A DNA stretch of 64,000 nucleotides from Pseudarthrobacter siccitolerans. Its GTDB lineage: Bacteria > Actinomycetota > Actinomycetes > Actinomycetales > Micrococcaceae. This document shows, piece after piece, positions 1-8,345 of the stretch (positions are counted from its first letter, which is position 1; every line of letters begins with the position of its first letter). The stretch spans positions 2,604,001-2,668,000 of the forward strand of contig NZ_JAUSXB010000001.1 in NCBI RefSeq assembly GCF_030823375.1, read 5' to 3'. Position numbers and translations under genes: made by a program. Below the pieces are notes generated by a model. The model made no database searches. It had not been told where the DNA came from and was given only the letters and a program-made list of their open reading frames with translations.

Positions 1-704
1 ATGGGGCGGTAGACGATGTCCGCCACCCAGTGGCGCGGTTCCAGCAGCTCAAGGTCCAGCGGAACGCCGGGGTGTGCGGCCATGCCCACCGGGGTGCAGT
101 GGACCAGGCCGTCGGCGAGGGGCATCAGTTGGGGCAGTTCCCCCGTCGTCCGTGCCGTGACGGTGCTGTCCGGGAAGAAGCCGGCCAGCTCCTCTGCGCG
201 CGCGGCGGCACGGGCGGGGTCCATGTCCACCAGGTCCAGCGTCTTCACGCCGGCTGTGAGCAGGGCGTAGGCGACGGCGGAGCCTGCCCCGCCGGCACCC
301 AACTGCACCACACGGTCCAGCCTCGCGCCCGGAAGGCCGGATGCCAAAGCCGCGGCGAAACCGGAGAAGTCGGTGTTGTGGCCGATGAAACGCCCATCCT
401 CAATCACCACGGTGTTGACGGCGCCGAGCCGGAGGGCATCCGGGGAGACCTCGTCAAGGTGCTGCAGCACCAGCTGCTTGCAGGGGTGCGTGATGTTCAA
501 GCCGTTGAAGCCCAGGCTGCGGGCGCTGTGAAGCAGCTGGCCGACGGACTCGCCGGGAAGGCCCAGCTCCAGGAGGTCAATGGGGCGGTAAAGGTAGCGC
601 AGGCCCTGCACGTCCCCTTCGCGTTCGTGCATGGGCGGGGTGAGTGACGGCATTACGCCATCGCCGACCAGTCCCACCAGGTAGGACTCAGTTCGATTGC
701 TCAT
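1..704 (-). CDS. qsuD: Quinate/shikimate dehydrogenase, QsuD/AroE family (3' end beyond window)
   Basis: This gene enters from the left edge, so its C-terminus is missing; 234 codons are visible. It probably oxidises shikimate and/or quinate with NAD(P)+. The start ATG at 704-702 has an AGGAG ribosome site about 11 nt upstream. Visible landmarks are TPPMHEREG near the N-terminus (substrate loop), GFNGLNITHP (catalytic Lys follows as CKQ), GAVNTVV, GHNTDFSGF and the nucleotide-binding GAGGAGSAVAYAL. The TPxMHExEG loop in place of SPxxHN resembles corynebacterial QsuD, a catabolic enzyme, more than biosynthetic AroE. The neighbouring IclR regulator and MHS permease fit uptake and breakdown of shikimate or quinate. 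Biosynthetic AroE remains possible. Confidence 0.85.
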   Translation of the reverse strand, partial: MSNRTESYLVGLVGDGVMPSLTPPMHEREGDVQGLRYLYRPIDLLELGLPGESVGQLLHSARSLGFNGLNITHPCKQLVLQHLDEVSPDALRLGAVNTVVIEDGRFIGHNTDFSGFAAALASGLPGARLDRVVQLGAGGAGSAVAYALLTAGVKTLDLVDMDPARAAARAEELAGFFPDSTVTARTTGELPQLMPLADGLVHCTPVGMAAHPGVPLDLELLEPRHWVADIVYRP

Positions 705-877
705 CCGTGCAGCTCCTTTGATACGGCACCAGCCGGGCGGCGCAGCCTTGGCATACGCAACGGGACCGGTGATAGGGATTACAGTACAACACTTGTTCAC
801 ATCTTGCACTCTTGTTCTAGATACGAACAGGAGCCCGAAAGCGGCCTCCCACAGCCGCCGAACTTCAGCCCGTTCGG

Positions 878-1714
878 CTAACGCAGTGGAAGCCTGGCCG
901 AGAGTTCGGCGGCAGCTTCCTGCAGCAGCGGCACATGGGCAGCCAGCGCCTCGACGCTAAGGCGGAAGACGGGGACGGCGGTGGCCAGTGAGGCGAAAGC
1001 GTGGCCCTGGGAGTTGAAGACGGGCACGGCAACAGCGCGCATGCCGAGTTCGTTCTCCTCATCCATCAAGGCGTAGCCGCGGCTGCGGACCTGCTCGATT
1101 TCCGCCCGGAAGGCGTCCCGGTCCGTGATGGAATACTCCGTCAGCGGCTCCAGCTCCAGCTCCTCCACCAGGCGCTGGCGCTCGGCGTCGTCAGCGAAGG
1201 CCACCAGCGCCTTGCCCACCGAGGTGGTATGCAGCGCACCCAGGTGCCCGGGGTCGCTGGTCACCCGGAAAGTGCGGGGCCCGTCCACCTTGTTGACGGT
1301 GAGGTGGTGGTGGCCGTCGCGGACGCTAAGGATGGTGGCCTCACCGGTCTGCTCGGTGACGCGGCGCAGCACGGGCAGGGCGGCGCCGGCGAAACCGTGA
1401 TGGTTGGAGACGCGCTGGCCCAGCTGGAAGATCCGCAGCCCCAGGTGGTAGCGGCGACCGTCGGGCTCGTAGTCGACGAAGCCGTCCCGGGTCAGCGAAC
1501 CCAGGAGGCGGTAGGTGGTGCTGAAGGGCAGCTCCGCCCTGCGCGAGATCTCCGCGGCACTGGCGCCGCGGGGCTCGTCGCCCAGGAGGACGAGCAGGCC
1601 CAGGGCCTTGCCCACCATGTCCGTGCGGTCCGCCTTCGCAGCCTTGGAGTCCATCTTGGGGTCAGCAGAAACGCCATTGTCCGCTGTGGCTTGATTCACA
1701 CTCATGCCGTCCAT
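878..1714 (-). CDS. IclR-family transcriptional regulator
   Basis: A 278-residue protein with an N-terminal winged helix (about residues 28-90, with LGLLVLLGDEPRGASAAEISRRAELP and STTYRLLGSL) and a C-terminal IclR effector domain (VRDGHHHLTVNKVDGP, SVGKALVAF, RSRGYALMDEENELGMRAVAVPV). IclR proteins bind aromatic or organic acids and usually control an adjacent catabolic gene. It lies between the dehydrogenase (same strand) and the divergent permease, so it likely controls both. Two in-frame ATGs (1714 and 1705) are possible and neither has a strong ribosome site. The first operator-like repeat lies directly upstream of the start, which suggests autoregulation. Confidence 0.88.
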   Translation of the reverse strand: MDGMSVNQATADNGVSADPKMDSKAAKADRTDMVGKALGLLVLLGDEPRGASAAEISRRAELPFSTTYRLLGSLTRDGFVDYEPDGRRYHLGLRIFQLGQRVSNHHGFAGAALPVLRRVTEQTGEATILSVRDGHHHLTVNKVDGPRTFRVTSDPGHLGALHTTSVGKALVAFADDAERQRLVEELELEPLTEYSITDRDAFRAEIEQVRSRGYALMDEENELGMRAVAVPVFNSQGHAFASLATAVPVFRLSVEALAAHVPLLQEAAAELSARLPLR

Positions 1715-1717
1715 GTT

Positions 1718-1821
1718 GCCACATGGTGGGAGCTATTTCTAGATGGTGATTATTTTCTTGACAGGTGACTCCACTCACAGTCATCATTGCTGTATTGCAC
1801 AAGTAGCTCCCACCATGTGGC
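1718..1821. promoter_or_regulatory. Divergent promoter pair with twin 18-bp inverted operators
   Basis: The sequence TAGCTCCCACCATGTGGC occurs at 1804-1821 and its exact reverse complement at 1718-1735. Each copy has an internal CCAC-N3-GTGG dyad. Between them are two candidate promoters with overlapping -35 hexamers. On plus, TTGACA at 1758-1763 is followed by CATCAT at 1782-1787 (18-bp spacer). On minus, CTGTCA (1764-1759) is followed by TAGAAA (1741-1736) with a 17-bp spacer. Each repeat thus sits just downstream of one -10 element, a repressing position. The repeats are seen directly; IclR as the ligand is inferred. Confidence 0.7.
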
Positions 1822-1937
1822 TACTGTCCGGGTCCTCCCGCCACTGCAGCCGTGCCGACCAAAGCCAACACCCAGGCCGTGCCGGCTGAAGCTCCCCCGA
1901 TCCATCCGCGACAAAGTCGTCACATCTAAGGAACTCC

Positions 1938-3257
1938 ATGAGCCAGATACTTCCGTCCGCCGAGCCAGGCATCGCTGCCCCGGCCGGGACGCCGAAGAAG
2001 GCAGCCCTCGCCAGCTTCCTGGGCAGCGCCGTCGAATACTACGACTTCTTCATCTTCGGTTCCGCCGCCGCCCTCATCTTCCCCAAGGTCTTCTTCCCCG
2101 ATGCTGACGCGAACGCGGCCATCATGTCCTTCGCCACCTTCGGGTTCGCCTACGTCGCCCGTCCGATCGGCGCCGTCATTCTGGGCCACTTCGGCGACAG
2201 GGTGGGCCGGCGGAAGGTCCTCATGTTCACCCTTCTCCTGATGGGTGCCTCAACCTTCATCATCGGCTGCCTCCCGGACTTCAACACCGTCGGCTGGTGG
2301 GCTCCCGCCCTGCTGGTGCTGGCCCGCCTTTGCCAGGGACTCTCCGCCGCCGGAGAGCAGGCCGGCGCCTCCTCCATGACGCTGGAACACGCCCCGGACA
2401 ACCGCCGCTCCTTCTTCACTTCCTGGACCCTCACCGGCACCCAGGGCGGCCAGATCCTCGCCGCGCTCGTCTTCATCCCCGTCCTGGCCCTCCCGGACGA
2501 GATCAAGTACGGCATCGGCTGGCGCATCCCGTTCTGGCTCAGCGCAGTCGTTGTTGTGGTGGCGTTCTTCATCCGCCGCACCCTGCACGAACCGCCGGCC
2601 TTCGAGGAAGCCCAGAAGTCGGCCCAGATCTCCAAGCTCCCCGTCGCAGACCTGCTCAAGGGCCACTGGCGCGACGTCCTGCGCGTCATCTGCTGTGCCT
2701 TCATCGCCGCAGTCTCCACAGTTTTCGGCACCCTTGCCATCAGCTACGCCAAGACCGTTGCCGGCGTTGACGGCACCACCACACTCTGGCTCGTGGTGGG
2801 CGCCAACCTCGTAGCCCTGGGCACCCAGCCGCTGTTCGGCATGCTGGCGGACAAGATCGGCCGCAAGCCCGTCTTCATCTACGGCGCCCTCGCCAGCGCC
2901 GCCCTGACGCCCGTGTTCCTGCTCAGCCTGGAATCAGGCAGCGTGCCGCTGATGTTCCTGGCCGCCATCGGCTTCTTCTCCTGCGGCTACGCCGCCTCCA
3001 ACGCCGTCTGGCCGTCCTTCTACGCCGAGATGTTCAGCACCAAGGTGCGCTTCTCCGGCCTGGCCATCGGCACCCAGCTCGGCTTCCTGATGGCAGGTTT
3101 CGCCCCGGCCATCGTTGCAGCCATGGGCGGCATCAAGCCGGGCGGCTGGGTCCAGATCAGCATCTTCACCGCCATCATCTGCGCAGTGGCAGCCATCTCC
3201 GCGCTGACCGCCAAGGAATCCTTCAAGGTTCCCACCAAGCAGCTCGGCCTGAAGTAA
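1938..3257 (+). CDS. MFS transporter, metabolite:H+ symporter (ShiA/KgtP-like)
   Basis: A 439-residue, 12-helix permease of the MHS subfamily. Family marks are the N-terminal SAVEYYDFFIFGSAAALIFP, ARPIGAVILGHFGDRVGRRKVL between helices 2 and 3, the long RLCQGLSAAGEQAGA segment, the central RRTLHEPPAFEE loop, and MLADKIGRKPVF in the second half. These carriers take up dicarboxylates, shikimate or aromatic acids with protons. The start is set by AAGGAA 5 nt before ATG. It is divergent from the IclR gene and faces away from the quinate/shikimate dehydrogenase, so shikimate or quinate is the likely substrate (inference from context). A strong terminator follows. Confidence 0.85.
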   Translation: MSQILPSAEPGIAAPAGTPKKAALASFLGSAVEYYDFFIFGSAAALIFPKVFFPDADANAAIMSFATFGFAYVARPIGAVILGHFGDRVGRRKVLMFTLLLMGASTFIIGCLPDFNTVGWWAPALLVLARLCQGLSAAGEQAGASSMTLEHAPDNRRSFFTSWTLTGTQGGQILAALVFIPVLALPDEIKYGIGWRIPFWLSAVVVVVAFFIRRTLHEPPAFEEAQKSAQISKLPVADLLKGHWRDVLRVICCAFIAAVSTVFGTLAISYAKTVAGVDGTTTLWLVVGANLVALGTQPLFGMLADKIGRKPVFIYGALASAALTPVFLLSLESGSVPLMFLAAIGFFSCGYAASNAVWPSFYAEMFSTKVRFSGLAIGTQLGFLMAGFAPAIVAAMGGIKPGGWVQISIFTAIICAVAAISALTAKESFKVPTKQLGLK

Positions 3258-3301
3258 CCTTCCGCCGGACCGGAAGCACATTCCAGCCCGGTTTTCAGAC
3301 C

Positions 3302-3340
3302 GGAAAGCCCGCCATTCCCCCAAATGGCGGGCTTTCCTTT
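3302..3340 (+). terminator. Intrinsic terminator of the permease gene
   Basis: A perfect 15-bp stem (3302-3316 paired with 3323-3337) with a 6-nt loop is followed by TTT. It lies 45 bp past the permease stop. The gene on the other side ends at 3374, so the hairpin may serve both convergent units. Confidence 0.85.
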
Positions 3341-3373
3341 TCCAAAACCGGGCTGTTCCGGCACCCCGCGCCC

Positions 3374-4459
3374 CTAAGGCCGCCCGGTCTCCAGCACCGA
3401 CGCCAGGTCGAAGCTGACAGGTTCCTCCAGCTGCGCGTAAGTGCACGATTCCGGATCCCGGTCCGGGCGCCAGCGGTTGAACTGGGCGGTGTGCCGGAAC
3501 CGGTCGCCCTCCATGTGGTCATAGCGGACCTCCACCACGAGGTCGGGCCGGAGCGGCACGAAGGACAGGTCCTTGCCGGCGCTCCAGCGGCTGCCTTCGG
3601 AGTTCCGCGGCGTCCGTTCGCCTTCCTCCTGCTTGGCCCAGGCCCACGGATGGTCCTCGAAGTCGGTGACGAGCGGCTGCAGCTGCTCGAACAGCTCCTG
3701 GCGGCGCTTCATCGGGAAGGCGCCGATCACGCCCACGCTGGCCAGGCCGCCGTCGTCCTTGTACAGGCCGAGCAGGAGCGAACCGATAGCGTCCGGCCCG
3801 CTCTTGTGCAGCCGGTAGCCGGCCACCACGCAGTCCGCGGTGCGCTCGTGCTTGGTTTTGAACATCACCCGTTTGTCCGGCTCGTACCGTCCGTCCAGGC
3901 GTTTGGCCACCACCCCGTCCAGCCCGGCGCCTTCAAACTGCTCAAACCACTGCCCGGCCGTGTCCTTGTCCGTGGTGGCCGCGGTGAGGTGGACGGGGGC
4001 TTTGCTGGCGGCGAGCGCCTTCTCAAGTGCCGCCCGCCGCTCCGTGAAGGGCCTGTCCCTGTAGTCGTCTTCGCCCAAGGCCAGCAGGTCAAACGCCACG
4101 AACGAGGCCGGGGTCTGCGCCGCGAGCAGCTTCACCCGGCTGGCCGCCGGGTGAATCCGCTGCTGGAGGGCGTCGAAATCCAGCCGGTCGCCGGACGGGC
4201 CGATCAGGATAATCTCGCCGTCCACCACGCACCGGGGCGGCAGGTTTTCCCTTAAGGCTTCCACGAGTTCAGGAAAGTAGCGGGTCATGGGCTTTTCGTT
4301 GCGGCTGCCGATCTCCAACTCGTCGCCGTCCCGGAAGATGATGGACCGGAAGCCGTCCCACTTGGGCTCGTAGCTGAGACCGCCTTCCGGGATGCCGCTG
4401 ACGGCCTTGGCGAGCATGGGCGGGACGGGCGGCATCACGGGAAGTTCCATGCTGCCCAT
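3374..4459 (-). CDS. ATP-dependent DNA ligase (LigC/LigD ligase-domain type)
   Basis: A 361-residue protein with the adenylation core only and no polymerase or nuclease domain. Motif I is EPKWDGFR with the adenylated Lys at residue 33; DGEIIL (motif III) and DGVVAKRLDGRY (motif IV), with FKTKHERTADCVVAG (motif V), follow. The C-terminal OB fold runs from about residue 225 to 330. Stand-alone enzymes like this are LigC-type ligases of actinobacteria, accessory to the essential NAD+ ligase and linked to base-excision or end-joining repair. The start is either ATG 4459 or ATG 4450, neither with a clear ribosome site. No ku gene lies nearby. Confidence 0.9.
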   Translation of the reverse strand: MGSMELPVMPPVPPMLAKAVSGIPEGGLSYEPKWDGFRSIIFRDGDELEIGSRNEKPMTRYFPELVEALRENLPPRCVVDGEIILIGPSGDRLDFDALQQRIHPAASRVKLLAAQTPASFVAFDLLALGEDDYRDRPFTERRAALEKALAASKAPVHLTAATTDKDTAGQWFEQFEGAGLDGVVAKRLDGRYEPDKRVMFKTKHERTADCVVAGYRLHKSGPDAIGSLLLGLYKDDGGLASVGVIGAFPMKRRQELFEQLQPLVTDFEDHPWAWAKQEEGERTPRNSEGSRWSAGKDLSFVPLRPDLVVEVRYDHMEGDRFRHTAQFNRWRPDRDPESCTYAQLEEPVSFDLASVLETGRP

Positions 4460-4507
4460 TCTTGCCCGGCGACCGCCCCTGGCGGAAGACCAGCGGAAGA
4501 CCGGTGC

Positions 4508-5431
4508 TCAGCCGGCCAGCAGCCAGACGATCAGGATCAGCGCCGGGGCTGCCGCCGCTGTCGAAAGGAGGATGGTTTCCCGGGCCACCGCCACCCCGCG
4601 GCCGTACTTGCCCGCGAACAGGAACACGTTCTGGGCGGAGGGGAGCGCTGCCATCAGCACCACGCCCAGGAGCATGTGCTGGTCCAGGCTGAAGAGGAAG
4701 CGCCCGACGACGAAAGCCACCAGGGGCATCACCGCAGACTTCAGCGCGGTGGCGGTCAGGATTTCCGCGGTATGCCCGCCGCTTTGCAGCATGCGCGAGC
4801 CGTGCAGGGACATGCCAAAGGCCAGCAGCACCACCGGAACGGCCGCCCCGCCCAGGAGCGTCAGCGGCGCCATCACCGGGCCGGGAAGCTCCACCTTGAA
4901 CGCCGCCAGGACAACGCCCAGTAGAGAGGCGATGATCATGGGGTTCCGGAACGGTTGGGTCAGCAGCAGGCGGGGAGAAAACCGGCCGGCGGCGGAAAGG
5001 TCCAGAAGAGTGAGGACCAGCGGCGCGAACAGGAGCAGCTGGACCAGCAGGACCGGCGCCACCGGGGTTGCGTCGCCCAGCGCGTACAGCGTGATGGGGA
5101 TGCCGATGTTGTTGGCGTTGACGTAGGAACTGGCCATGGCCCCAACGGCGGTTTCGGCCAATGGGCGCCGGAACCACAGCCGGCTCGCCGCCACATACAG
5201 CAAAGCAGTCACGGCAGCCGTGATCATGGCCAGCGGAACGTAGGCGGAAAAGACCACAGTGAGGTCGGATTCGAGGACCACCGTGAACAGCAGCACCGGG
5301 TTGGTGATAAAGAAGGCGGTGCGGGTCAGCGCCGAAACGGTCGGCTCTCCGCCCAGTCCGCACCGCGCGGCAATGTAGCCCACCGCAATGACGACGCCGA
5401 TCACCGCCAGCCCGATCAGCACACCGACCAC
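4508..5431 (-). CDS. AEC-family permease (auxin efflux carrier-like)
   Basis: A 307-residue protein with about ten transmembrane helices. The family pattern is two five-helix bundles with a polar loop, here SSYVNANNIGIPITLYALGD in the first half and the AALPSAQNVFLFAGKYG loop in the second. AEC carriers move organic acids such as malate, malonate or auxin-like compounds. I chose GTG at 5431 because GGAAGGAAG lies 8 nt upstream and the first helix begins at once. A longer frame reaching 5578 adds 49 polar residues unlike a carrier N-terminus. The substrate cannot be told from sequence. Confidence 0.82.
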   Translation of the reverse strand: MVGVLIGLAVIGVVIAVGYIAARCGLGGEPTVSALTRTAFFITNPVLLFTVVLESDLTVVFSAYVPLAMITAAVTALLYVAASRLWFRRPLAETAVGAMASSYVNANNIGIPITLYALGDATPVAPVLLVQLLLFAPLVLTLLDLSAAGRFSPRLLLTQPFRNPMIIASLLGVVLAAFKVELPGPVMAPLTLLGGAAVPVVLLAFGMSLHGSRMLQSGGHTAEILTATALKSAVMPLVAFVVGRFLFSLDQHMLLGVVLMAALPSAQNVFLFAGKYGRGVAVARETILLSTAAAAPALILIVWLLAG

Positions 5432-5601
5432 AAGAGGTACTTCCTTCCAGTTCCGCCAGCTGCGCAGGACCGCAGCGGGCGCAGTGTTACAAGTTACAAA
5501 CTTATCTGACAAGTGGCAGGCCGGCTGCACCGGTGCCGCATTCCGCCAACCGCCCGGCCGAAACCCTCGACAGGGCACGCGCCGGACGGTAGAGGTTAAC
5601 G

Positions 5602-6630
5602 ATGGTTACTGTCGGCTTCCACGCTTCACACGAACAGATCAGCCCCGCCCGGCTCCTCAGGGACGTCCAGCACGCGGAGCGGGCGGGCTTTGACGCGGCT
5701 ATGTGCTCGGACCACATCGAGCCGTGGTCCGCCCGGCAGGGACACTCCGGCTTCGCCTGGTCCTGGCTGGGAGCAGCGCTGGCCACCACCAATCTCCGGT
5801 TCGGGGTGGTCACGGCGCCCGGCCAGCGGTACCACCCGGCCATCATCGCCCATGCCTCGGCCACCCTGGCCGGCATGTTCCCGGGCCGGTTCTGGATGGC
5901 CACCGGCAGCGGGGAGAACATGAACGAGCACATCACCGGGGATCCCTGGCCGCCCAAGGACATCCGCCAGCGCCGGCTGGAGGAAAGCGTGGAGGTGATA
6001 CGGCGCCTGCATCGCGGCGAGGAGGTCACCCACCGCGGCCTGGTCACCGTGGAACAGGCGAGGATCTGGGACGTTCCGGACAACCCCCCGCCGCTCATTG
6101 CTCCCGCGGTCAGCGTGGACACCGCCCGGCGTGCGGCCGCATGGGCGGATGGCCTGGTCACCGTGAACCAGCCGGCCGACAAGCTCAAGGACATGCTGGC
6201 GGCCTACCGGGACAACGGCGGGCAGGGCAAGGCTGTCCTGCAGGTCCATTTGTCCTGGGCCGGGAACGAAGAGGAAGCTGTTGCCGTTGCGCTCGACCAG
6301 TGGCGGACCAACACCTATGATCCGCCCATCCCTTGGGATTTGCCCACCGCCGGACACTTCGACGTGGTGGGCGAACACGTGACAGCGGAGCAGGTCCGCA
6401 AAACCGTGAACGTCTCGGCGGACCTGGGCCAGCATACGGAGTGGCTGGCCGAATACGCAGACTTGGGCTTCGACGAGCTCTACCTGCACTTTGTGGGCCA
6501 GGAGCAGGCTCCCTTCATCGACGCGTTCGCCGCGGAGGTACTCCCGCAACTGCGCATGCCGGGCAGCACCCCGGCGGTCCCGCAGCTTTCTGCGGCCGGT
6601 GCCGAACCGGCGTCGGGCGCTTCGGCATGA
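5602..6630 (+). CDS. LLM-class flavin-dependent oxidoreductase (TIGR03885-like)
   Basis: A 342-residue luciferase-like TIM-barrel monooxygenase. Landmarks are GFHASHEQISPARLL at the N-terminus, the early CSDHIEPW loop, FGVVTAPGQRYHPAIIA, and GRFWMATGSGENMNEHITG, which matches the FMN-using members previously called non-F420 flavinoid oxidoreductases. The last 30 residues are low-complexity and probably disordered. The stop codon overlaps the start of the next gene (ATGA), so the two are translationally coupled; the pairing with a GH13 enzyme recurs in actinobacteria as far as I recall. The natural substrate is unknown. Confidence 0.85.
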   Translation: MVTVGFHASHEQISPARLLRDVQHAERAGFDAAMCSDHIEPWSARQGHSGFAWSWLGAALATTNLRFGVVTAPGQRYHPAIIAHASATLAGMFPGRFWMATGSGENMNEHITGDPWPPKDIRQRRLEESVEVIRRLHRGEEVTHRGLVTVEQARIWDVPDNPPPLIAPAVSVDTARRAAAWADGLVTVNQPADKLKDMLAAYRDNGGQGKAVLQVHLSWAGNEEEAVAVALDQWRTNTYDPPIPWDLPTAGHFDVVGEHVTAEQVRKTVNVSADLGQHTEWLAEYADLGFDELYLHFVGQEQAPFIDAFAAEVLPQLRMPGSTPAVPQLSAAGAEPASGASA

Positions 6631-8321
6631 GGATCGCCGAAACCTCCGACCTCTGGTGGAAAAACGCCGTGATCTACTGCCTGGACGTCGAGACATTCTT
6701 TGACGACGACGGCGACGGTTGCGGCGACTTCGCCGGCCTCACCCAGCGTGTGGACTACCTGGCCGCCCTCGGCGTAACCTGTATCTGGCTGATGCCGTTC
6801 TATCCCTCCCCGGACCGGGATGACGGCTACGACGTGACCGATTTCTTCACCGTTGATCCCCGGCTTGGGACCTTGGGTGATCTGGTGGAGTTCGTCCGCG
6901 CCGCCCGGGACCGGGGCATGCGCGTAATCGCGGACTTCGTGGTGAACCATACCTCGGACCAGCACCCGTGGTTCGTGGAGGCCCGGACGTCAAAGGACAA
7001 CCGGTACCGGGACTACTACGTGTGGCGGAGCGACACACCCCCGGACACGTCATCGGAGGTGGTGTTCCCCGGCGAGGAAACGTCCTTGTGGAACAAGGAT
7101 GAGACCACCGGCGAGTGGTACCTGCACATGTTCGCCAAGTACCAGCCGGACCTGAACGTGACCAACCCCGGCGTACGGAACGAGATCGCCAAGGCGATGG
7201 GCCTGTGGCTGGAACTCGGGTTGGACGGTTTCCGGCTGGACGCCGTGCCCTTCTTCCTCGAAACCCGCGGCCAGCCCAAGGACGAGGCCGCCAACCTGGA
7301 TCCGCACGGCTACCTCGAGGCCCTGCGGAGCTTCGTGAACCGCCGCAACGGCAGCGCGGTGCTGCTCGGAGAGGTAAACCTGCCGTACAAGGAACAACTG
7401 GAGTACTTCGGCGGCCCCGACGGCAACGAACTCAACATGCAGTTCGACTTCCTGTCCATGCAGCACCTCTACCTGTCGCTCGCGCGGCAGGATGCCCGGC
7501 CCCTGGCGGAAAACCTGAAGAGCCGCCCGCCGCTGCATCCGGACAACCAGTGGGCCATGTTCGTGCGCAACCATGACGAACTCACCCTGGACAAACTCAC
7601 GGACGGCGAACGCGGGGAGGTCTTTGCCGCTTTCGGGCCCAAGAAGAACATGCAGGTGTACGGGCGGGGCCTGCGCCGCCGGCTTCCCCCGATGCTGGAC
7701 GGCGATCCGGAACGCCTCCGGATGGTGTACTCGCTGATGTTCTCCCTGCCCGGCACCCCGGTGCTGTTCTATGGGGAGGAGATCGGCATGGGTGAGGACC
7801 TTCGGCTCAAGAGCAGGGCCGCCGTGCGCACCCCCATGCAGTGGAGCGACGGGAAAAACGGGGGCTTTTCCACGGCCAAGGCGGCGGACCTGGCGGTCCC
7901 GCTGGCAAGGGGAGAGTACGGCCCGGACCACGTCAACGCGGCTGCCGCCAGGCGGGACCCCGATTCACTCTTCAACTTCATGGCAACCCTGATCCTGCGC
8001 TACCGGGAGAACGCGGAGCTGGGGTGGGGCGGCTTCGCCCTTATCGACCAGCCGGAGCGCGCGGTCTTCGCGCACACCTGCAGCTCGGACGGCGGCATGC
8101 TGGTGCTCCTGCACAATCTGGGCGAGGATCCGGTGACGATCAGCGCCAACGCCGGCCGGGAGGATAGCCCGCCGCAAGCCTTCAAGGACGCCGCCCTGCT
8201 GGACGTGTTCGACGGCGGGAGCGTGCCTTTGGAGCCCGACGGCGGCTTCACCGTGGAGCTGGGCCGTTACGGTTTCCGGTGGTTTCGGCTGCACCGGAAG
8301 GGCGACCGGCTGGCACCCTGA
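6627..8321 (+). CDS. GH13 trehalose synthase-like glucosyltransferase/hydrolase
   Basis: A 564-residue alpha-amylase-superfamily protein most like maltose alpha-D-glucosyltransferase (TreS). The catalytic set is intact: nucleophile Asp205 in GFRLDAVPF, acid/base Glu249 in GEVNLPY, and transition-state Asp317 in RNHDELTLDKL. DYLAALGVTCIWLMPFYPSP, DFVVNHTSDQHPWF and AAVRTPMQWSDG are shared with TreS. The start ATG at 6627 overlaps the previous stop; an upstream in-frame ATG at 6333 lies inside the LLM gene and is rejected. No TreS-associated maltokinase follows, so the true reaction (trehalose/maltose interconversion or other glucosyl transfer) is open. Confidence 0.88.
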   Translation: MRIAETSDLWWKNAVIYCLDVETFFDDDGDGCGDFAGLTQRVDYLAALGVTCIWLMPFYPSPDRDDGYDVTDFFTVDPRLGTLGDLVEFVRAARDRGMRVIADFVVNHTSDQHPWFVEARTSKDNRYRDYYVWRSDTPPDTSSEVVFPGEETSLWNKDETTGEWYLHMFAKYQPDLNVTNPGVRNEIAKAMGLWLELGLDGFRLDAVPFFLETRGQPKDEAANLDPHGYLEALRSFVNRRNGSAVLLGEVNLPYKEQLEYFGGPDGNELNMQFDFLSMQHLYLSLARQDARPLAENLKSRPPLHPDNQWAMFVRNHDELTLDKLTDGERGEVFAAFGPKKNMQVYGRGLRRRLPPMLDGDPERLRMVYSLMFSLPGTPVLFYGEEIGMGEDLRLKSRAAVRTPMQWSDGKNGGFSTAKAADLAVPLARGEYGPDHVNAAAARRDPDSLFNFMATLILRYRENAELGWGGFALIDQPERAVFAHTCSSDGGMLVLLHNLGEDPVTISANAGREDSPPQAFKDAALLDVFDGGSVPLEPDGGFTVELGRYGFRWFRLHRKGDRLAP

Positions 8322-8345
8322 CAGGGACGCCCGGCGCCGTCCTTT

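Noticed and set aside
6333..6626. Upstream ATG for the GH13 gene
   Set aside because: It lies inside the LLM gene in another frame; coupling by ATGA at 6627 is much more likely.
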